DNA from: Gammaproteobacteria bacterium
GTDB taxonomy: Bacteria; Pseudomonadota; Gammaproteobacteria; Pseudomonadales; Halieaceae
DNA: 64,000 bases
Direction of reading: 5' to 3'
NCBI GenBank assembly: GCA_030427485.1
Contig: JAUICG010000001.1
Span: 248,001 to 312,000, forward strand
The position numbers and the translations under genes are program-made. The stretch's first letter is position 1, and every line of letters begins with the position of its first letter. Under the pieces are notes generated by a model, which saw nothing but the letters and a program-made list of their open reading frames with translations, was not told the origin of the DNA and did no database searches. This document shows, in pieces, positions 1 to 7,866 of the stretch.

Positions 1-416
1 GCGCTGCCCACCGGGTTGTCGATTACGGTGGCGCCCGCCGGGAGCAAAGCCTGCTTCCGGTTGGCGGCGTTTAGGGGCAGGTTGCGTTTTTCACACCAGC
101 GCTGCAGGTGAGCCACGGCCACCGCGTGTTCTTCCAGCGGCACGCCGGCGACCGCCGCCAGGATTTCCGCGGTCAGATCGTCGATGGTGGGTCCGAGCCC
201 GCCATTGACAATGACCAGGTCTGCGACGGCGGTCATGGCGGTCAGCTCCGCCGTCAACAGCGGCACATCGTCACCCACGGTGACCTTGCGGTACACGCCT
301 ATCGCCAGCTCGCCGAGCCGCTGCGCAATCATTGCGGAATTGGAGTCCACGGTATCGCCGCTCATGATTTCATTGCCGGTGAGCAGCAGTTGTACGTTCA
401 ATGCTGTGTCTGCCAT
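1..416 (-). CDS. cinA: CinA family protein, N-terminal molybdopterin-binding-like domain (3' end beyond window)
   Basis: The first 138 codons of a reverse-strand gene are visible; its C-terminus lies beyond base 1. The ATG is at 416-414 and the protein opens MADTALNVQLLLTGNEIMSG, followed by DSNSAMIAQRLGELAIGVYR and VNGGLGPTIDDLT. The TGNEI start, the DSN motif and GGLGPT-DD are the signature of the MoCF-biosynthesis-like domain at the N-terminus of CinA proteins. CinA proteins are cytosolic; many carry a second C-terminal NMN deamidase domain that recycles pyridine nucleotides, but whether it is present here cannot be seen. The gene is divergent from the NUDIX gene, with about 80 bp between the starts. 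Family assignment is confident; the exact activity is not. Confidence 0.88.
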   Translation of the reverse strand, partial: MADTALNVQLLLTGNEIMSGDTVDSNSAMIAQRLGELAIGVYRKVTVGDDVPLLTAELTAMTAVADLVIVNGGLGPTIDDLTAEILAAVAGVPLEEHAVAVAHLQRWCEKRNLPLNAANRKQALLPAGATVIDNPVGS

Positions 417-494
417 GTGAGCCCTTGTGGGTTGCGGGGTTGCCAGCATAGCCCCAATGCTTTTGCCAAGGCAAAGTGCTATCGTTGCGTCACC

Positions 495-1082
495 ATGAAA
501 GCGTCCCCGGCCGGAATGAATTATTGCCCTGATTGCGGCGGGCCTCTGCTGCGCCATGTGGTGGCGGGTGAGCCGCGCCAACACTGGTTCTGCGGGCGCT
601 GCCGGGTGCCGCACCACGCCTATCCCCGGGTTGTCGTCACCGTGTTTGTCGCCTGTGGCAAGCGCCTGCTGTGGGTGCAGCGCGAATTGTCGCCGCAGCG
701 CGGCAAATGGGCGATCCCGGGCGGTTTCCTGGAACTCGAGGAAACGCTGGCCGAGGGCGCGGCGCGCGAACTTTACGAGGAGGCGGGTATTCGCCTGCCG
801 CCCGCTCAGTTGCAGTTGTACATGACCGGCAGTATCACCTTCATCAACCAGCTCTACGTGGGGTTCCGGGCGACAGTGGCATCCGAGGACTGCCAGCCCG
901 GGGTGGAATCCATGAGCTGCCGGTTTTTCTCGCGCGAAGAGTGCCCCTGGGAGGAGGTGGCCTACCCGCAGGTCAACGACTCCATCCGCCAGGCCTACGA
1001 TGACCTGGACAGCGGGCGCTTTGCGGTGTGGCAGGCGCAGATGACGGAAAATCACTACGAACTGCGCCCGGTGTCGCAATAG
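495..1082 (+). CDS. NUDIX hydrolase with N-terminal zinc ribbon
   Basis: A 195-residue cytosolic protein predicted to hydrolyse a nucleoside diphosphate linked to another group. A zinc ribbon is formed by C11, C14, C33 and C36 (YCPDCGG ... WFCGRC), and a complete Nudix box G-x5-E-x7-RELYEEAGI spans residues 77-99, so the metal-binding glutamates are present. The ribbon plus Nudix layout resembles NudC-like pyrophosphatases, but the protein is shorter than NudC (about 257 residues) and the substrate is unknown. I start it at the ATG at 495; MNYCPDCGG at 516 is an equally possible start. The longer open frame upstream only reads antisense to cinA. It lies divergent to cinA. Confidence 0.86.
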   Translation: MKASPAGMNYCPDCGGPLLRHVVAGEPRQHWFCGRCRVPHHAYPRVVVTVFVACGKRLLWVQRELSPQRGKWAIPGGFLELEETLAEGAARELYEEAGIRLPPAQLQLYMTGSITFINQLYVGFRATVASEDCQPGVESMSCRFFSREECPWEEVAYPQVNDSIRQAYDDLDSGRFAVWQAQMTENHYELRPVSQ

Positions 1083-1100
1083 TGCGCTGACGGTGCCGCC

Positions 1101-1140
1101 AGAAGCCGCCGAGCTTGTCCAGGTAAGCGAGCTCGGCCGC
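1101..1140 (-). pseudogene. Remnant of the 3' end of a DUF924 gene (direct repeat of 3404-3443)
   Basis: These 40 bases match 3404-3443, the last codons of the DUF924 gene, at 38 of 40 positions and in the same orientation. Read on the reverse strand they encode AAELAYLDKLGGF, against AAELAYLDKHGGF at the real C-terminus; the stop codon is replaced by TGG here. The rest of the gene is absent. The two copies bracket the AraC regulator and SDR genes, so the fragment probably marks the edge of an insertion or a past recombination. Confidence 0.8.
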
Positions 1141-1215
1141 TAGCAGCATGACTTTGGCTGTGGCCGATGGCACTATCTTGCCCCATCTCGTCCTGATTGG
1201 GAGAAGTCCCAGATC

Positions 1216-2241
1216 GTGCCCGGCCAGATTCTCATGCGCAGCGAACCGGTCCTCCTGCCGTACTACCCAAGGCTGGTCTTCCTGTGGCTGGTGGAGCTGG
1301 GTTATGACGAGAAAACCTTGTTCGAAGGGCTGGACTTTACCGCCGACGATTTACAGGATGAAAGATTCCGTCTCAGCATCGAGCAGCATGAGCACTTCAT
1401 TCTGCGGGCGCTTTCTGTCAGCAACAATCCCCATTTGGCAGTCAGGTTGGCTGGTATGTACGACCCTTCCAAAGCCAACGTTGCCCTGATGGCGGTCGCG
1501 AATAGCGGGCGAATCTCAAAGGCGCTGGACATGATCACGCGCTACCAGCGACTCTTTACGCGGGTTTTCTGCCTGCGCTTAGTCGGGTCAGACGACGACC
1601 CGGCCATGGAAGTGGAGTCGTTGCTTGAGCATCGCAGTGTCATCTATTTTTCGATCACTGCGTTTGTCCTGGTGCTCGACAATTTTTTCTTGCGTGTGCT
1701 GGGTGGGACACACCTTATCAAGTCCGTGGCGCTTGGTTTCCCCGAGCCCGCTGGCTTCGATAAGGTGAGAGCGGAGTTCGGCTTCCCCCTTTTCTTCGAC
1801 CAGCCCATGACCCGGATCTACTTTGACCGGTCCTGCCTCGACCAACCTCTGAAACAGTCAGACCCCCAGACAGTGCGCCTGTTGCTGGAGATGAGTGAAC
1901 GGCAGTTGCAGGAGGCTGAAGCGGAGACGAGTTTTGTCGGTGCGGTACAAGCCCTTTTGATCGAGCATCTCGCTTCGCCACCCAAACTGGATGATGCGGC
2001 CCGTTTGCTGGGCGTGTCTTCCCGCGGTTTGCGAAGGAAGCTTGCCGCGTCGGGTACCGGCTACCAGAAGTTACTGGATTCGGTTCGCCTGAAGATGGCG
2101 CTCAGGCTGTTGACGGGGACCGAAATGCCGGTGTCATCGATCGGCTACGAGTTGGGTTTCGAGAATGCATCCGATTTCGGACGCGCTTTCAAGCGTTGGA
2201 GCGGACAGTCACCGGCATCCATGCGGCGTACGCGACCATAG
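1216..2241 (+). CDS. AraC family transcriptional regulator
   Basis: A 341-residue regulator of the OruR/ArgR-like AraC subgroup. The first 200 or so residues form the ligand-sensing region (opening VLLPYYPRLVFLWLVELGYD), and residues from about 255 to the end form a two-helix-turn-helix AraC DNA-binding domain containing LDDAARLLGVSSRGLRRKL and GYELGFENASDFGRAFKRW, followed by the usual G-x-SPASMRR ending. The frame opens at GTG 1216; ATG 1234 is an alternative. It precedes an SDR gene on the same strand with a 235-bp gap, and the pair sits between copies of the DUF924 3' end. A role in controlling the SDR is an inference from position only; the ligand is unknown. Confidence 0.88.
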   Translation: MPGQILMRSEPVLLPYYPRLVFLWLVELGYDEKTLFEGLDFTADDLQDERFRLSIEQHEHFILRALSVSNNPHLAVRLAGMYDPSKANVALMAVANSGRISKALDMITRYQRLFTRVFCLRLVGSDDDPAMEVESLLEHRSVIYFSITAFVLVLDNFFLRVLGGTHLIKSVALGFPEPAGFDKVRAEFGFPLFFDQPMTRIYFDRSCLDQPLKQSDPQTVRLLLEMSERQLQEAEAETSFVGAVQALLIEHLASPPKLDDAARLLGVSSRGLRRKLAASGTGYQKLLDSVRLKMALRLLTGTEMPVSSIGYELGFENASDFGRAFKRWSGQSPASMRRTRP

Positions 2242-2476
2242 CTGCCTGGTTCCTGGCCTGTTGAGCCTGCGAGAGGACTACCACGCCGAAGTGCGCCTGC
2301 GGGTGGTGTTGGCGGCGGCCTACGAGCGACTCCCACGGACCTGTGATCGTCACGCCTCCGGTTTGGCCGGATATGTATAGCAGATGGCCATCTCGCCGCT
2401 TTCGGCGCCAGCCGCCGCTGCCTACACTGCGAACCTGCAAGCGTCATTCCTGCAACAGCGATAACGGAGCGTCTTC

Positions 2477-3271
2477 ATGGATCTACAGATAAAGGGCAAG
2501 ACTGCGATCATGGCGGGTGGCAGTGCCGGGATGGGGCGGGCCACCGCCGAGCGCCTGGCCGAGGCCGGGGTCAATCTGGTCATTACTGCCCGGCGCGAGG
2601 AGCGCCTGCGCAAAGCGGCCGAGGAAATCGCAAGCAGGTACAACAGCAAAGTGACGCCGGTAGTGGCGGATTCGTCCACTGAAGAAGGCCGCCGCGCGCT
2701 GTTCGACGCCTGTCCCGCTCCCGATATCCTCGCGATTACGATCAAGCCGCCGACCCCGAATGGCAACTTTCTCAACATCGAGGCGCAACAGTGGCGCGAT
2801 TCGATGGAAACGGCATTGATCGGTCCTATCGAGATCATGCGGCATTACATTCCCGGCATGACGGCGCGCGGTTGGGGCCGTATTGTCAACATTGCGACGT
2901 TTTCAGCGAAGAACCCGATGATCTGGCGACTCATGTCAGGACCGGCGCGCTCGGCGCTAATTAATTACACCGCCTGTGTCTCGCGCGAGGTCGCACGCCA
3001 CGGCGTGATCATCAACAACCTGTTGCCGGGCATATTTCGTACCGAGGGCATGGATGAGTCCTTCGATGCCTACGTCGATGCGTTCGGCCTGGAGCGTGAC
3101 CGCGAGGTCGCGACGAAGCACTTCATCGAGAACAACAGGATTCCTGCCGGGTTCATGGGCGATGCCGAGGACCTGGCGCCGATGGCCGCGCTGCTCTGTA
3201 GCCCCCTGTCGCGGTTTATCGTGGGCCAGAACATCGTCATCGACGGCGGCCAGCATTTCTCCCTGTTCTGA
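2477..3271 (+). CDS. SDR family protein with atypical active site
   Basis: A 264-residue short-chain dehydrogenase/reductase fold protein. The N-terminal nucleotide-binding turn GGSAGMG (residues 14-20) and the C-terminal segment ending GQNIVIDGGQHFSLF are typical of classical SDRs. The catalytic Y-x-x-x-K is not there: at the expected place the sequence is S154-G-P-A-R158, in MSGPARSALINYTACVSRE, so both Tyr and Lys are replaced. It may bind NAD(P)H without normal reductase chemistry or use other residues. It follows an AraC regulator in a segment flanked by short direct repeats. The product name is secure only at superfamily level. Confidence 0.82.
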   Translation: MDLQIKGKTAIMAGGSAGMGRATAERLAEAGVNLVITARREERLRKAAEEIASRYNSKVTPVVADSSTEEGRRALFDACPAPDILAITIKPPTPNGNFLNIEAQQWRDSMETALIGPIEIMRHYIPGMTARGWGRIVNIATFSAKNPMIWRLMSGPARSALINYTACVSREVARHGVIINNLLPGIFRTEGMDESFDAYVDAFGLERDREVATKHFIENNRIPAGFMGDAEDLAPMAALLCSPLSRFIVGQNIVIDGGQHFSLF

Positions 3272-3401
3272 GCCCGGGTGCTGTCAATCGGCGGGCCGGC
3301 AGTGGCCGTTGATCATTCCATTCGAGCAGTTCACGGCTTCCCTGCTGGTGGAGTTCATTTTGGCTGGAATCTGCTGACGCGGGCCCCTTGCGGCAAACAG
3401 T

Positions 3402-3992
3402 CTAGAAGCCGCCGTGCTTGTCCAGGTAGGCGAGCTCGGCCGCGCTCGATGCCCTGCCCAGCACAGCGTTGCGGTGGGGAAAACGGCCAAAGCGGGCGAT
3501 CACATCGCGGTGGGCAATGGCGAAGCGGGTAAATTCGGCGAACTGCGGGTGCCCCGCCTGATTCGACAATGCCTCAAACAGCGTGACGCAGCGTTCCTGC
3601 ACCGCCAGGTCCTCGCAGTGCTCCAGCGGCAGGTAGAGGAACACCCGGTGTATCGCCGGTAGCCGCAGGTGGCGACCCGAGTCGATGGATTCCAGCGCCA
3701 GTTCCAGTGCGCGCGGGTCGCCGGCGAACGCCTGCGCCGTGCCCCGGTGGATATTACGCGAGAACTGGTCCAGCAATACCACCAGCGCGAGCAGGCCCCG
3801 GTCGGTGTGCGCCCAGTCATCCAGTTGCCCGTCCAGCGCAAGTGCGAGCGTGGCGCTGAACTGCTCGCGGCAGAAGGCGTCCGTTTCCTCGCTGGCGCCG
3901 AACCACAGCGCATGCTTGTCCGTTTTGCACAGGCCGCGCTCGTCCAGTTCGCCGAACCAGAACCCGTGAATGGCCTCGATGGTCTCCGTCAT
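3402..3992 (-). CDS. DUF924 family protein
   Basis: A 196-residue cytosolic protein of the DUF924 family (TPR-like alpha-helical fold, no settled function). Family-typical segments are FWFGELDERG near the N-terminus, WFGASEETDAFCREQF, LLALVVLLDQFSRNIHRGTA and the ending RNAVLGRASSAAELAYLDK. Length is normal for the family. The start is the ATG at 3992. It is divergent from fklB, with 78 bp between the starts. Its last 40 bases recur at 1101-1140 across the AraC/SDR genes, which suggests those two genes arrived next to its 3' end. Confidence 0.88.
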   Translation of the reverse strand: MTETIEAIHGFWFGELDERGLCKTDKHALWFGASEETDAFCREQFSATLALALDGQLDDWAHTDRGLLALVVLLDQFSRNIHRGTAQAFAGDPRALELALESIDSGRHLRLPAIHRVFLYLPLEHCEDLAVQERCVTLFEALSNQAGHPQFAEFTRFAIAHRDVIARFGRFPHRNAVLGRASSAAELAYLDKHGGF

Positions 3993-4070
3993 TTGCGATG
4001 CACTCCCGTCGCCGTCCCGATATGTTACAGTGCGCCCCTTCTCATGAATCGATGATAGCGGAAATCACTT

Positions 4071-4703
4071 ATGGCATTACTCCCCGAAGTCACCCTGGAC
4101 ACCGACGAGCAAAAGGCCAGCTACGGCTTCGGCCTGCAATTTGGCAATCAACTGTTGCGCAACGACTTCGAGGGTCTGGATGTGGCAGCTGTGCTGGCGG
4201 GTATCCAGCACTGGTACGGGCATCAGCAGTCGGCTGTGACCGAGGAGGAGATCAACCCCAGCTATGCGGTGATCCAGCGCCGCCAGCAGGAAAAAGCGGC
4301 GCAACTGGCGAGCAAGCGCAGCGCCCTGGCAGAGCAATTCCTGAAGGCCAATGCCGAACGTGAGGGAGTGCTTACTACCGCCAGCGGCCTTCAATATGAG
4401 GTGCTGGAGAGTGGCAGTGGCGCCAGCCCCGGCCCGCGCTCCAATGTCGTTACCCACTACCACGGCACGTTGGTAGACGGTACGGTGTTTGACAGTTCGG
4501 TGCAGCGCGGCGAGCCCGCGGAGTTCGGCGTACACCAGGTCATCCCGGCCTGGACAGAGGCTTTGCAGATGATGTCGGTAGGCGACAAGTGGCGCATCGC
4601 CTGCCCGCCGCAGCTGGCTTACGGCGAGCAGGGTGCTGGAGACGCCATTCCCCCGAATACCGCGCTGGTGTTTGAAATACACCTGATCGATATCAAGGGC
4701 TGA
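4071..4703 (+). CDS. fklB: FKBP-type peptidyl-prolyl cis-trans isomerase, FklB-like
   Basis: A 210-residue peptidyl-prolyl isomerase that catalyses proline isomerisation during protein folding. Residues 1-95 form the FKBP_N helical dimerisation domain (SYGFGLQFGNQLLRNDF, then a long charged helix rich in Gln, Glu and Lys), and residues 105-210 form the FKBP catalytic domain with VVTHYHGTLVDGTVFDSS, PAWTEALQMM and PPQLAYGEQGAG. No signal peptide is visible, so the cytoplasmic FklB type fits better than periplasmic FkpA. The next gene, an Fe-alcohol dehydrogenase, starts one base after the stop, so the two are probably co-transcribed and translationally coupled, although they have no obvious functional link. 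Confidence 0.92.
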   Translation: MALLPEVTLDTDEQKASYGFGLQFGNQLLRNDFEGLDVAAVLAGIQHWYGHQQSAVTEEEINPSYAVIQRRQQEKAAQLASKRSALAEQFLKANAEREGVLTTASGLQYEVLESGSGASPGPRSNVVTHYHGTLVDGTVFDSSVQRGEPAEFGVHQVIPAWTEALQMMSVGDKWRIACPPQLAYGEQGAGDAIPPNTALVFEIHLIDIKG

Positions 4704-4704
4704 C

Positions 4705-5859
4705 ATGGCCGCCAGTATCAATCTGCCGCGTATCCTGCGGGTGGGGGCGGGCGCCAGCGGACTGCTGGTGCAGACACTGGCGGAGCTGGAGCTGTCGCGC
4801 CCGCTGCTGCTTACCGACCCGTACATGGTGGATTGCGGTTACTGCGCGCGCCTGCTGGCGCCGCTGCATGAGGCCGGTATCGCCTGTGGCGTGTTCAGTG
4901 ACTGCGTCCCTGACCCGACCACCGATAGTGTGTACGCCGCCCTGACGATGCTGCGCGCCGGGGATTTCGACTGTGTCGTCGCGCTCGGGGGCGGCAGTTC
5001 GCTCGACACCGCCAAGGCCGTGGCGGTGTTGGCCGAGCACGGCGGCATCATGCGTGACTACAAGGTTCCGCGGCAGGTGGATTCCGGACTGCCGATTATC
5101 GCGATTCCGACCACGGCCGGCACGGGGTCCGAGGCGACGCGCGTGGCGATCATCACGGATACTGAAACGCAGGAGAAGATGCTGTGCATGGGGCTCGGCC
5201 TGATGCCGGTTGCGGCGCTGGTGGATTTTGAGCTGACCATGACAATGCCCTACCGGCTCACCGCGGACACCGGTATCGACAGCCTGTGTCACGCGCTGGA
5301 GGCGTATGTCAGCCGCAAGGCCAACCCGTTCACCGACAGTATCGCGCTCACCGCGATGGGCACGATCTACCGGAATATACGGGTCGCCTGCGCCGAGCCG
5401 GACAACCGGCAGGCCAGGGAGGCGATGATGCTCGCCGCGACCCAGGGCGGCATCGCGTTCGCCAATGCCTCGGTGACGCTGATTCACGGCATGAGCCGCC
5501 CGATCGGCGCGCTGTTCCATGTTCCTCACGGGCTGAGCAACGCGATGCTGCTGCCCGGGGTCACCGCGTGGACTGTCGACCATGCGCCGCAGCGCTATGC
5601 CGATTGCGCGCAGCATATGGGCATCGCGGCAGCGACAGACAGCACCGAGGCCGCCTGCGTGAAACTGGTGGATGCACTGCACGCGCTGACTGCGGAGTTA
5701 AAGGTGCCGGGACCCCGGGCCTATGGCATCGATCGCGGCGCCTGGTTCGATTCGCTGGAACTGATGGCCGCGCAGGCGCTGGATTCCGGCTCGCCGGCAA
5801 ATAATCCCCGGGTTCCCGAGGCGCAGGATATCGTGCAGCTCTACGAGGGGATCTGGTAG
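4705..5859 (+). CDS. Iron-containing alcohol dehydrogenase
   Basis: A 384-residue group III (Fe-dependent) alcohol dehydrogenase. The NAD-binding half has GGGSSLDTAKAVAVLA at about residues 92-107 and IPTTAGTGSEATR; the metal-binding half has ADTGIDSLCHALEAYVSRK, NASVTLIHGMSRPIGALFH and HVPHGLSNAMLLP, which supply the Asp and three His ligands expected for Fe2+. Length is normal. It follows fklB by one base. It would oxidise a primary alcohol or reduce an aldehyde with NAD(H); the substrate cannot be read from sequence. Confidence 0.92.
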   Translation: MAASINLPRILRVGAGASGLLVQTLAELELSRPLLLTDPYMVDCGYCARLLAPLHEAGIACGVFSDCVPDPTTDSVYAALTMLRAGDFDCVVALGGGSSLDTAKAVAVLAEHGGIMRDYKVPRQVDSGLPIIAIPTTAGTGSEATRVAIITDTETQEKMLCMGLGLMPVAALVDFELTMTMPYRLTADTGIDSLCHALEAYVSRKANPFTDSIALTAMGTIYRNIRVACAEPDNRQAREAMMLAATQGGIAFANASVTLIHGMSRPIGALFHVPHGLSNAMLLPGVTAWTVDHAPQRYADCAQHMGIAAATDSTEAACVKLVDALHALTAELKVPGPRAYGIDRGAWFDSLELMAAQALDSGSPANNPRVPEAQDIVQLYEGIW

Positions 5860-5996
5860 CCTTCGCAAAGCCGGCGAGAACGGCGCTGCGGCGAGAAAAA
5901 CAGCGCGTTGTCCCCGGCTGACGCTTACATTACCGCCCGCCATTGTTTAAACTAGGGCGGCACGAATTTCCTCATATTACGCTGGGTCATCTGCTT

Positions 5997-6797
5997 ATGA
6001 AACGCGTCGTATTCAATCAAAAAGGCGGGGTCGGCAAGACCAGCATCGCCTGCAATCTGGCGGCGATCTCGGCGGCGATGGGCTATCGCACGCTGGTGGT
6101 GGACCTGGATGTGCAGGGCAATACCACGGACTACCTGGTGGGCGACATCGATGCGGATGCGTTTCCGGCGGAGGCGCAGGGTGTTGCCGGTCTGTACCGG
6201 CAGACCGTAGGCTCGCGCAAGATGCGCAAGAACCCGGATTCCTTCGTCTGGGAGACCCCGTACGAGCACCTGTTCCTGCTGCCGTCGAGCCCGGTGCTGT
6301 CCGAGATGGAGAAGGAACTGGAATCCCGCTACAAGATCTACAAATTGCGCGACGCGCTGCAAAAGCTCAATGACGAGTACGATCGCGTCTACATCGACAC
6401 GCCCCCCAGCTTCAATTTCTACTCCAAGTCGGCGTTGATCGCCGCGGACACCGTGTTGATCCCCTTCGATTGCGACAGTTTCGCGCGCCAGAGCCTGTAC
6501 TCGCTGCTGGATAACATCGGTGAGTTGCAGGAGGATCACAACCCCGAACTGGAAGTGGAGGGTATCATCATCAACCAGTTCAACTCACAGGCGAGGCTGC
6601 CCGGCGAACTGGTCGCGGAGTTGGAGACCGAGGGTCTGCCCGTTTTCAAGACCTACCTCAACAGCTCCGTGAAGATGAAAGAATCGCACCGTGATCACCG
6701 GCCGCTGATCGACCTTGCGCCCAGTCACAAGTTGACAGGGCAGTTCCTGGATCTGCACACCGAACTGGAGAAGGCCGCCGCGCGCGCGGCAGCCTGA
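5997..6797 (+). CDS. ParA family ATPase
   Basis: A 266-residue ParA/MinD-type P-loop ATPase. It opens MKRVVFNQKGGVGKTS, with the deviant Walker A KGGVGKT at residues 9-15 including the signature lysine, then DLDVQGNTTDYLVG (Walker A') and YDRVYIDTPPSFNFYSKSAL (Walker B). Proteins of this group use ATP-dependent dimerisation on DNA or a surface to position cargo. There is no ParB gene or parS-like site beside it, so this is probably an orphan ParA rather than the chromosomal segregation protein. I start it at ATG 5997, where homology begins; an upstream extension to 5943 is possible but not family-like. Confidence 0.9.
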   Translation: MKRVVFNQKGGVGKTSIACNLAAISAAMGYRTLVVDLDVQGNTTDYLVGDIDADAFPAEAQGVAGLYRQTVGSRKMRKNPDSFVWETPYEHLFLLPSSPVLSEMEKELESRYKIYKLRDALQKLNDEYDRVYIDTPPSFNFYSKSALIAADTVLIPFDCDSFARQSLYSLLDNIGELQEDHNPELEVEGIIINQFNSQARLPGELVAELETEGLPVFKTYLNSSVKMKESHRDHRPLIDLAPSHKLTGQFLDLHTELEKAAARAAA

Positions 6798-6934
6798 GGC
6801 GCCGTTCACCCCGCGGCAAGCAGGCGGCGCCGGTTAAACAGCTATATCTATATGCTTCCTGGTTATTTGTAACTCCCTTTTTGATTCTATAAAGTGCCCT
6901 CCCTCGATAGTACAAACATGGGTGTGAACGCCGC

Positions 6935-7561
6935 TTGAAACTGGATCTCGACAGCATCAACGACAGCTTGCGCAATGCCAGTGCTGCCGAGATCGTATCC
7001 TGGGCGCTCGGCCTGGGACACAGGACGATCGCGACCACGAGCATGGGGCGCAATGCGGCGGTGATGCTGCACCTGGTGAGTGAAATCGACAAATCCGTAC
7101 CCACCATCTGGGTCGATACCGGCTACAACCTGCGCGACACCTACGTGGTGGCGGAACGCCTGATTCGCGACCTGGACGTGAATATCCATGTCTACTCGCC
7201 AGAGATGACCTCCGAGCGGCGCAACGCGATCATGGGCGGCATCCCCACGGTCGATGAGGAGGAGCGGCATCAGGAGTTTACGCGGCAGGTAAAGCTGGAG
7301 CCGTTTGCGCGCGCGCTGGACGAGTTCAAACCGGAAATCTGGTTAACCGGGATTCGCCGCGAGGAAACGGAATTGCGCAAGAGCCTGGATATTGTCTCGA
7401 TGGATGGCCGCGGTATCGTCAAGGTGGCGCCGCTGTTCTACTGGTCAGAGGATGACGTCGACGCGTACATGGCGCGCTATGAGTTACCGACCTGCAAACA
7501 CTACTTCGATCCCACCAAGGTACATGACGGCCGCGAATGCGGCTTGCACACCACCACCTGA
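6935..7561 (+). CDS. cysH: Phosphoadenylyl-sulfate (PAPS) reductase
   Basis: A 208-residue reductase of assimilatory sulfate reduction that converts PAPS to sulfite using thioredoxin or glutaredoxin. Landmarks are TTSMGRNAAVMLHLV, the pyrophosphate-binding loop, then WVDTGYNLRDTY, WLTGIRREETELRKSL and the C-terminal ECGLH with catalytic Cys202. The cysteine pairs that bind a 4Fe-4S cluster in APS reductases are missing, which favours the PAPS type. The only in-frame start is TTG 6935, since an in-frame TAG lies at 6908. A six-codon frame, ATG 6918 to TGA 6938, overlaps that TTG and could couple translation. The AT-rich upstream stretch (about 6840-6910) resembles cysteine-regulon promoters, but I cannot define a site. 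Confidence 0.9.
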   Translation: MKLDLDSINDSLRNASAAEIVSWALGLGHRTIATTSMGRNAAVMLHLVSEIDKSVPTIWVDTGYNLRDTYVVAERLIRDLDVNIHVYSPEMTSERRNAIMGGIPTVDEEERHQEFTRQVKLEPFARALDEFKPEIWLTGIRREETELRKSLDIVSMDGRGIVKVAPLFYWSEDDVDAYMARYELPTCKHYFDPTKVHDGRECGLHTTT

Positions 7562-7587
7562 ATACGACGGCAGGGAACCTCGTCCGG

Positions 7588-7719
7588 CTAGCCCAGCGCC
7601 ACCCAAACGCCGACGGCCATGGCGGCGGTGAAGGCTATGAAGCAGGCGACCACGAGTGCAAGACGGCGCATCGCGCGTTGATCGTCAATTGTGTCTTCCA
7701 TCGAAAGGTGCTGGGTCAT
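7588..7719 (-). CDS. Small single-pass membrane protein (43 aa)
   Basis: A 43-residue protein beginning MTQHLSMEDTIDDQRAMRRL and then one strong transmembrane helix of about 20 residues (ALVVACFIAFTAAMAVGVWV), ending ALG. A clear ribosome site, AGGGAG, lies nine bases upstream of the ATG at 7719-7717. The same frame stays open far upstream, but that part only reads antisense to the TPR lipoprotein gene. It is convergent with cysH, with 26 bp between the stops. The acidic head, basic patch before the helix and good ribosome site argue for a real gene; I do not recognise a family. Confidence 0.6.
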   Translation of the reverse strand: MTQHLSMEDTIDDQRAMRRLALVVACFIAFTAAMAVGVWVALG

Positions 7720-7866
7720 ACAGGTACTCCCTCGTGCTAGCGTTATCGTGAAACACCGTATCTCAATTTCAGTGTCCTGCAATCGCGAATTCCGGTCGTT
7801 GATGCAGATCAAACCTGGCGTCTTTGGTGAATGGAGTGCGCTATACTGCGCAGTGTGGAGGGCGCC

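Noticed and set aside
108..494. N-terminal extension of the NUDIX gene
   Set aside because: It reads antisense to cinA, whose frame has clear family motifs; NUDIX homology begins only after 495.
6798..6841. Terminator after the ParA-like gene
   Set aside because: GGCGCCG/CGGCGCC can pair but the loop is 30 bases and no T run follows.
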